Part shown: positions 58,821 to 64,000 of the stretch, one piece after another
How the letters are laid out: the number at the start of each line of letters is the position of its first letter
How positions within the stretch are numbered: the stretch's first letter is position 1
Assembly: GCA_027563935.2 (NCBI GenBank)
Contig: CM050449.1
Location: forward strand, 17,692,735-17,756,734
Origin: Costus lasius
Lineage: Eukaryota > Streptophyta > Magnoliopsida > Zingiberales > Costaceae
Reading direction: 5' to 3'
DNA: 64,000 nucleotides
Notes under the pieces: model-generated
What the model saw: the letters and a program-made list of their open reading frames with translations, nothing else
Databases searched by the model: none
What the model was told of the DNA's origin: nothing
Position numbers and translations under genes: made by a program

Positions 58821-59760
58821 TAATATAGTTGGTACCGACCATATATGGGAATTGGCCTATGGTTGGACTGGTATGTATCGCCCATACCTCTCTGGTACTT
58901 CAAACCATGTTTGATACTAAATTGATCTTAGTGTTTATTTCCACCCGTTTTTAATTGGCAGCACTTATATTCTCTTCAAACTTATATTCTCTTCGTATAT
59001 GTTTGCAGCAAAAATCACAATGAATTTTTGCCTGTCTCCAAGTCATTTAAGGTTCTTAATACTGACAATGTCGCTGCTGCGGGGAAAAGGCCTCCTAAAT
59101 ACCGTTCTATTGTGTTACCAAAAATTTCTTCAGATTTGCAAACTGATATGTATACTCCTAGTGGGTGGCCTTCTGTCAGTGGTGACGCCCTAAAGCTTCT
59201 TGCTGGCAAAGTCTCCTCTGTTGATAAGTACCCAGATGATGACTGCGAAGATCAGTTTGATAACATAAAAGAGGAGTCTTCTGCTTATGGGACTGCGTAT
59301 ATGGCATTTGGTGGAGGTAAGCATGGGAAAGAGGCTTGTTATGCTATAGCGGCTCTTTGTGATGTCTGCTCTATAGATTCGTTGATATCAAACTTTCTTC
59401 AGCCTTTGCAGGTACATTTATGGTGCATCTCTTTTTCCAGCATGAACATATTGAATGATAATTGTTTAGGGGTAATTTCTAATTGGTTGCCTTGTACTTA
59501 ATTTTTATATATACTTCGTGAAAGATATTCTTGGAACCATGCGTACCCATTTTCTATTGTTGCCTTTTCAGTTGTTTTGTGCCCATTAAATGTATTACTT
59601 TGAGGAGTTATGTTGTCTAAAATTTTACTGGATCACACTATATGCTACTTTTTTGTGGTGACAGGGAAATCATATCTCATGCAGCAAGGGACGTATTCAT
59701 TCTTCTCTAAACATAAATACTGAAACCGGGCGCTTATCAGCTAGGAGGCCGAATCTACAG
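45598..59760 (+). CDS. POLI: Organellar family-A DNA polymerase, 5' part (six exons)
   Basis: Exons 45598-45743, 46836-47325, 48365-48553, 55829-56505, 59009-59411 and 59665-59760 have GT-AG borders and consistent phases, 667 codons so far. The N-terminus (MAMGVSTHSGALRHSSPSPT) is rich in Ser, Thr and Arg like a plastid/mitochondrial transit peptide. All three 3'-5' exonuclease motifs are present: Exo I around CDTE (end of exon 2), Exo II NYSFD (exon 4) and Exo III YSALD (exon 4). The polymerase domain begins with RPFGVLLVQMENEGMLVD and reaches TGRLSARRPNLQ in exon 6. Catalytic motifs A, B and C are not in the window and should lie beyond 64000. Plant POLIA/POLIB-type enzymes replicate and repair organelle DNA. 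The paralogue cannot be decided here. Confidence 0.93.
49522..49706 (+). repeat. 5' LTR of element G
   Basis: 185 bp beginning TGTTACCGGCCCAAC and ending ATATCA. It matches 54179-54352 with substitutions and indels, which points to an old insertion. Confidence 0.8.
49950..51430 (-). repeat. Decayed LTR-like insertion related to element F
   Basis: TTGTGTCCAACACCGGACAAC followed by ATCCAGAGACAACCTGGTGGTG (about 50674-50718) parallels the element F LTR at about 23113-23165, and the AAGTAGGGAGT region parallels its 22880-22920 part. A block of about 150 bp is duplicated in tandem at about 50180-50330 and 50331-50490. The ends could not be fixed. It is probably an old solo LTR nested in element G. 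Confidence 0.45.
52190..52910 (+). pseudogene. Gypsy-type gag remnant of element G
   Basis: The frame at about 52684-52850 reads RVDWPRFGGADPVGWIA, VEQYFDI, ETKYKVPMALVSMEG and AGHWFRWIKW, separated by in-frame TGA, TAA and TAG. This is the conserved core of plant Ty3/gypsy gag. Upstream, 52199-52402 is an open stretch with Glu-rich helical content (LLEALENIEVEVQ) that may be the gag N-terminus. It is strongly decayed. Confidence 0.7.
53062..53589. mobile_element. hAT-type MITE in element G
   Basis: 528 bp with imperfect terminal inverted repeats (TATACCTAGCAATT and TAGAGCTGTCAAAATT read inward). It has an exact 8-bp target duplication GGTGTGAG (53054-53061 and 53590-53597). It is rich in inverted CGGGTCGTGTC/GACACGACCCG words and contains an (AT)n run at 53396-53415. 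No coding. Confidence 0.85.
54179..54352 (+). repeat. 3' LTR of element G
   Basis: 174 bp beginning TATTACAAGCTCAAC (decayed TG) and ending CGTATCA, immediately followed by TAATT. Confidence 0.8.
55142..55320. mobile_element. Palindromic MITE-like repeat with (TA)n core
   Basis: The left end CAAGGTTTCAAATTTTG and the right end (ACCAAGGCTTAAGATACCGG when reversed) form imperfect inverted repeats. The centre is an (AT)n run at 55234-55257, and GGTACGTACTGG-type words occur inside. It belongs with 57474-57605 and 58676-58915. Confidence 0.55.
57474..57605. mobile_element. Palindromic MITE-like repeat, second copy
   Basis: CTATGGTTTAAAACATC on the left and TATTTTAAACCTTAG on the right are inverted to each other, with ACCATGGAC and a short TATATATG core. 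It lies in intron 4 of the polymerase gene. Confidence 0.5.
58449..58527. other. 79-nt near-perfect hairpin
   Basis: The arms 58449-58483 and 58492-58527 pair almost completely, sharing GGAATCCACAGC and TGTGTTTC ends, around an 8-nt loop. It lies in intron 4 of the polymerase gene. It could be a tiny foldback transposon or a microRNA-like precursor. No target is evident from the window. Confidence 0.6.
58676..58915. mobile_element. Palindromic MITE-like repeat with long (TA)n core
   Basis: The ends ACCAAGGTTCAAAGTATCGG and (reversed) ACATGGTTTGAAGTACCAG are inverted repeats. The core is a pure (AT)n run of about 50 bp (58769-58819), flanked by GGTACGTATC/GGTACCGACC words. It is the longest member of the local family. 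Confidence 0.55.
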
Positions 59761-60443
59761 GTTTTGTACTTCAGTCCCTCCTATTAACTAGCTATTTGGT
59801 GTATTATTATTTATTCCTTGATTGATCTTATCTGTACGCGAGAAATATTGTGAATCTTGTGTATGTGTTACTCCCCAAGAAGTGCAGAATTATACCAATC
59901 CTCAAAATTGTGTCATCACCACATAAAACACATGCCACAACATTAAAATAATTAATGTTGAATAAAAACAATGCAGACTTCTACACTTGTGCATTACCGA
60001 ATGATAATCTAACATGACATTTCCATGTACATAATATATGTATAATTTAATTTCTAACAGAACACAATTAACGTGATGCAGGTAGTTTAAAAGAGGTAGC
60101 TTCCAAGTAAATGACACTATGATGATATGAAGAGCTAAACATGTCTCTGTTTATTATAGAGATATTGATCCTAATTTCCATTAGTTGAAGTCTTACTTTC
60201 CAAACAACAATTAATACTATTAAAGAGCAACTATTTCAAGACATTTAAATATTTCCCTTGTAATTTAGCCTTTAGCTTTTTAACACACTTATCCTTTAAA
60301 ATAATACTTCTAAGATTCATTTTAAATTGCTTAGTTCTATCACAAATGTGCAGTATGACACCATTCCAGCATTAGGTCGTGTCCTCTATGATATACCTAT
60401 CACATCCAACTAGTGTTCTTTCAATACAACCATATCACTATGT
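59761..60443 (+). other. Start of the long sixth intron (or 3' break) of the polymerase gene
   Basis: A canonical donor (CTACAG/GTTTTG) follows exon 6 and no further polymerase exon is seen to the end of the window. The sequence is AT-rich without coding. Words such as GGTCGTGTCCTCTATGATAT anticipate the repeats that begin at 60444. Confidence 0.5.
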
Positions 60444-60806
60444 CCTATCCATTATATATGTATTATATCCAACCGCTACCTTTCAAACACACCATATCAC
60501 TAGGTCATGTTCTTGAGGTCATACTTATCCAACTGGTCCTATTCACAACATTATATGTCATCATGTCATGCCCTCTAGGACATACGTATGATACACTAGT
60601 CTAACCCTATCCATTATATATGTATTATATCCAACCGCTACCTTTCAAACACACCATATCACTAGGTCATGTTCTTGAGGTCATACTTATCCAACTGGTC
60701 CTATTCACAACATTATATGTCATCATGTCATGCCCTCTAGGACATACGTATGATGCACTAGTCTAACCCTCTAGGACATACGTATGATACACTAGTCTAA
60801 CCCTAT
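60444..60806. repeat. 162-bp tandem duplication with a partial third copy
   Basis: Units at 60444-60605 and 60606-60767 are almost identical from their TATATATG run onward. They contain ACACCATATCACTAGGTCATG and CCCTCTAGGACATACGTATG. A third partial unit repeats CCCTCTAGGACATACG...CTAACCCTAT at 60768-60806. Confidence 0.85.
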
Positions 60807-60837
60807 GGGTCACCTTTGCATGGTTTCTCACGTACCA

Positions 60838-61275
60838 TCTTGGAAACTTGCAAGGCCACATTAAAACTCTTGCTTTGGTGTTTAAAAGAATACATAATAT
60901 CATTCTTAAAATCTTTTCATGTTGTACTAAACACCCTCTTTGGTGTTTAAAAGAATTTAATATCCTCTTGGGATCTGTCAGGTCGCATTAAACACATCAT
61001 TGGTGTTTAAAAGAATACATAATATCCTTCTGGAATCTTATTAGGCTTTACTAAACATCTTTTTTGTTGTTTAAAAGAATACACAATAACTTTTTAAAGC
61101 CCATCAAGCCACACTAAACACCCTTTTTTGTGTTTAAAATAATACTTAATATTTTCATGGAACCCTCTAGGACGCACTAAATGGACTTTTTAGTGTTTAA
61201 AGGAATACACAATATCCTCTCGGGACTCCACCAAGCCATACTAAACACCCTCCTTGTTGTTTAGAAGAATACATA
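60838..61275. repeat. ~63-bp minisatellite, seven units
   Basis: The core GTGTTTAAAAGAATACATAA recurs with TTT positions at 60881, 60946, 61006, 61070, 61133, 61196 and 61260 (spacing 60-65 bp), each preceded by ACTAAACACCCT-type sequence. The units are diverged, so the array is old. Spacers are not unique and repeats not exact, which excludes a CRISPR array. Confidence 0.85.
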
Positions 61276-62040
61276 ATCATTTATACATCTTTTATTCTAA
61301 TGTCATATGCATTTATCAAGATTGATGTGTAAAATATCACTACCAAACACTTGTTATATGCTTCATCATAAATACTCAATACAATAGTCTCAGCAAATGA
61401 CATTAGGTATAATAATGCCTACTAAATGTTCAATTAAATTCTATTACAACCCTAAACTGTCTATTTGAATACCCAGAAGTTGACCATTAACTGGATGTAC
61501 ATATGAACTTCAAGTCCATCAAAACTAAGTAATATTTTCAGTCCATTTGCTGTCCAGAATTAGATAGTTATCTCCGTTTGCCCACAGGCTATTAGTGGAC
61601 AGCTGACGCTGGTTGTTTTCAGTCTAGCAGTCATATCTAAAACTGGATAGACGATTCATCCATAATTCCGCCCGTTGTCCATTTTTTATTAGCATTTTAT
61701 GCCTTCTTGCTGTAGAGAACTGGCATCAGACCTAGATATTATTGCTATCCGAAACTGGACAGCAACTCGACTTTTCTTGCTGCCCAAGACTGAAAATGGG
61801 CTGCGCTTTCCCACATTTTTTTTGCCTCCGAAGCTAGGCATCACCACACAATTGCTGTCCCAACCTGGACACCAGAGTTTTCTCTTCCAAAATGACATGA
61901 AAGAGTACTAATATACCATAAATCTGACATGTGCTCATTATAAACATACATTTCGTGTAGGTATAAAGCATGTGAAAATTCTTAATTCGTCATCAGAAAA
62001 GTCAAGGTTTTCAAAACCGAGAACAGTCAAGGTTTTGTGG
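61276..62040. other. Region with recurring CTGGACAGC-type words
   Basis: Between about 61480 and 61875 short words such as GTCCAGAATTAGATAG, GTGGACAGCTG, AACTGGACAGC and CCTGGACACC recur irregularly on both strands. It may belong, with the preceding minisatellite, to one old LTR-type repeat. No gene is seen. Confidence 0.4.
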
Positions 62041-62244
62041 TCCATGATTTGAAAACCGGACTGGTTTTCTCGGTTCGTACCAGTCTGCATAGGAACCGGT
62101 AGCGGAGCAGTGGAATGCAGGGAAAGAGGAAGGAGAAGGAGGAAGGAGGAGGAGAAGGCAGGGAAAGAGGAATGAGAAGATGGAAGGAAGAGAAGGAGAG
62201 AGAGGAAGGATAGGAAGAAGAGGGAGAAGAAGAGGATCGGTAGC

Positions 62245-62480
62245 GGGCTGGAAGCTTCATTCGAGGCTTCCCCTGACAGCGGAATCGAAGCTTCTGCCGC
62301 CAGCGGAAGCCTCGAACGAAGCTTTCGCCGCCAGCGGAAGCCTCGAACGAAGCTTTCGCCGCCAGCGGAAGCCTCGAACGAAGCTTCTGCCGCCGGAGGC
62401 GGTCAGGGAATCGAAGCTTCTGCCGCCAGCGGAAGCCTCGAACGAAGCTTCTGTTGCCGGAGGCTTTGAGCTTCCGCCGG
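62245..62480. repeat. 31-bp GC-rich minisatellite
   Basis: The unit GAAGCCTCGAACGAAGCTTT plus CGCCGCCAGCG is repeated with starts at 62306, 62337, 62368 and 62432, plus degenerate copies on either side. As 31 is not a multiple of three, the frame rotates, so the overlapping open frames are not protein repeats under selection. Confidence 0.8.
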
Positions 62481-63583
62481 CGGCGGAAGGTTCTAGCGTC
62501 CATTGCCGCTGCATGCTACTCACCCGTTGCCGCTGCTCACTTGTTACCCACTGCCACTGCCGCTCAGTTCACCGGTACTAGTACTGTACCAGTTTTTAAA
62601 CATTCGTCCAGATTGGTATGTGCTTACTGATCCGTACGGGACTAAACTGACAATGTAACGTGGCTAGTGGAAAAGATTCTTCTCTTGCTACACGAGGAAA
62701 AGGTTTGCAGTCCGCCTCCTGGCTCTTTGTTTTCTTTATGCCTGTCTATTCGTCTTCTCTCCAACTTGGAGATCTTATGGGAAGGTGAAGTGTCTTTGCC
62801 TCTTCCTTCGCTCTAAGGTCCACTCTCGTCAGTAGAGATAGGGTGAAGGGGAAAGAGTTTGGAGAGAGAAGGTTGGAAACTATTGCACTCATCTGCTCTC
62901 ATCGCCTAGCATTGGTACCACAGCTTCTGCCGGCACTTTTCACCTTCGAACACCACCACCGGTGACACCATTTTTCCATAGTGTACCGGTCTTCCATAGT
63001 GTATCTGTCTATGCCTGGACTAGTAAATATTGGTCCTCTAGAATCCTTTATAAACATCAGAGCAGCTGAAATGAGATCAAATTGGTTCTCTAGAATCCTT
63101 TATAAACATCAATTTCCATCACTATGCCATCACATATAATACTGGTTATGAGTAGGTCATGGATACTATTTTCTAGGGCATAAAACCCATTAATTTATCC
63201 TGAAAACTTTTGAGTTTAGGCCAAGTTTTACAAGACCGGATATGTAATCTATACACATAAAATATATAAAATAATTAATAGTAGTAGTAATAATAATAAT
63301 AATAACTGGTTGGTACCATTGGTACTACCGGGTATGTACCGTTCCAAGGTTTTTTAATCCTTGGCTTATGCATAGAAATTCCTACCTCAACAGAAAACTG
63401 AGTTATCTATCTTTCTTTTTTAAAAAAAAAATAAAAAAACTTACCGGAAAGCACATGAGAGATATCTCCAATTCACTAATTTCTCCCCGTCTTTCTTCAC
63501 CTCTATTTATTCCTTTGGTGTAGCCAAGCACGGACGCAAAATTGTGTAGGCAGCAAAGCAGGGGGGTATGATGGTAAACTACC
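62481..63583. other. Non-coding stretch before the terminal MITE
   Basis: It holds a GGTACTAGTACTGTACC palindrome (62573-62589), an (AAT)n run at about 63285-63304 and GGTACC-rich sequence at 63306-63345 resembling the palindromic MITE family. A near-exact 25-bp direct repeat (GGTTCTCTAGAATCC...) is also present at about 63020-63110. No exon is recognised. Confidence 0.4.
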
Positions 63584-63802
63584 TAGGGATGTCAACGGGT
63601 CGGGTACCCGCCCTTTTTGGCTAAACCCGAACCCGACCCGAACTGACCCGCCCCAAACCCGAACCCGGTTAAACCCGAGTCGGGTATTTAAACGGGTACC
63701 TGCGGGTACCCGTTTAAATTAAAATATTTAATTTTAAATTATTTTTATAAAATATAACTATAAAATAATAATAATAATAATAAATATATTTATAAAAAAT
63801 CA

Positions 63803-63849
<47 letters not shown>

Positions 63850-63989
63850 ATCGGGTATCGGGTACCCGCGGGTACCCATGGGAGTAAACCCGAACCCGAC
63901 CCGATTAGCTAATCGGGTACCCGAACCCGCCATAAACGGGTCGGGTCGGGTCGGGTACCCGCGAAGTCGGATACCCATTGACACCCCTA
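63584..63989. mobile_element. hAT-type MITE
   Basis: 406 bp with terminal inverted repeats TAGGGATGTCAACGGGT and (reversed) TAGGGGTGTCAATGGGT. It has an exact 8-bp target duplication AAACTACC (63576-63583 and 63990-63997). It contains GGGTACCCG palindromes and (TTA)n at 63804-63844. The ends are well kept, so it is younger than the MITE at 53062. Confidence 0.92.
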
Positions 63990-64000
63990 AAACTACCACT

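Noticed and set aside
60838..61275. Regularly spaced repeats resembling a CRISPR array
   Set aside because: Units are diverged along their whole length with no unique spacers, no cas genes are present, and the context is a plant intron.
62027..62581. Open frames with repeating RWRQKLR or SFEASAGG peptides
   Set aside because: They are produced by the 31-bp minisatellite, whose period rotates the frame; no domain or start context.

Overview
This window looks like nuclear DNA of a flowering plant. Its genes are split by GT-AG introns and encode typical plant products: a heavy-metal-associated isoprenylated protein, a DEP/glutaredoxin/DUF547 protein and an organellar family-A DNA polymerase. 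Most of the rest is nested LTR retrotransposons and MITEs. The species cannot be fixed from the sequence alone.

Layout. (1) 1-588: a complete HIPP gene on the minus strand. (2) 589-5347: AT-rich DNA with a few minus-strand stretches that look like exons of a gene I do not recognise. Its probable CpG-rich 5' end lies at 5946-6690. (3) 5348-15931: a direct duplication of about 1.93 kb (5348-7283 and 13996-15931) on either side of a 3'-truncated Ty1/copia element (7284-13995). (4) 16225-29641: a solo LTR (TSD AAAGG) split by a pol-less Athila-like Ty3/gypsy element (16579-28939, TSD CCTCT). The Athila-like element carries a minus-strand LTR element with only 294 bp between its LTRs (22037-25125), whose LTR holds tRNA-like A/B-box modules. 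(5) 30207-35139: a minus-strand DEP/glutaredoxin/DUF547 gene with one apparent frameshift. (6) 36514-44983: a cluster of four related gag-only (TR-GAG-like) elements. Element B (minus, 306-bp LTRs) carries element A (plus, about 1.1-kb LTRs) inside one LTR. Two opposite-facing solo LTRs (C and D) follow, sharing the target site CCCTT. (7) 45598-59760 and beyond: a plus-strand organellar DNA polymerase gene, of which six exons are visible. Its 7.3-kb third intron holds a degraded gypsy element with a hAT MITE inside it. (8) 59761-64000: probably more of the same gene's intron, rich in minisatellites, with an intact hAT MITE at the end.

The DEP/glutaredoxin gene and the polymerase gene are divergent neighbours. 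Without the four elements their shared 5' spacer would be about 1.1 kb; it is now about 9-10 kb. Most insertions were resolved by exact target-site duplications, so the order of insertion can be read directly. Many retroelement reading frames are broken by stops of the kind left by deamination of methylated cytosine, whereas the B-element gag is open over 399 codons.
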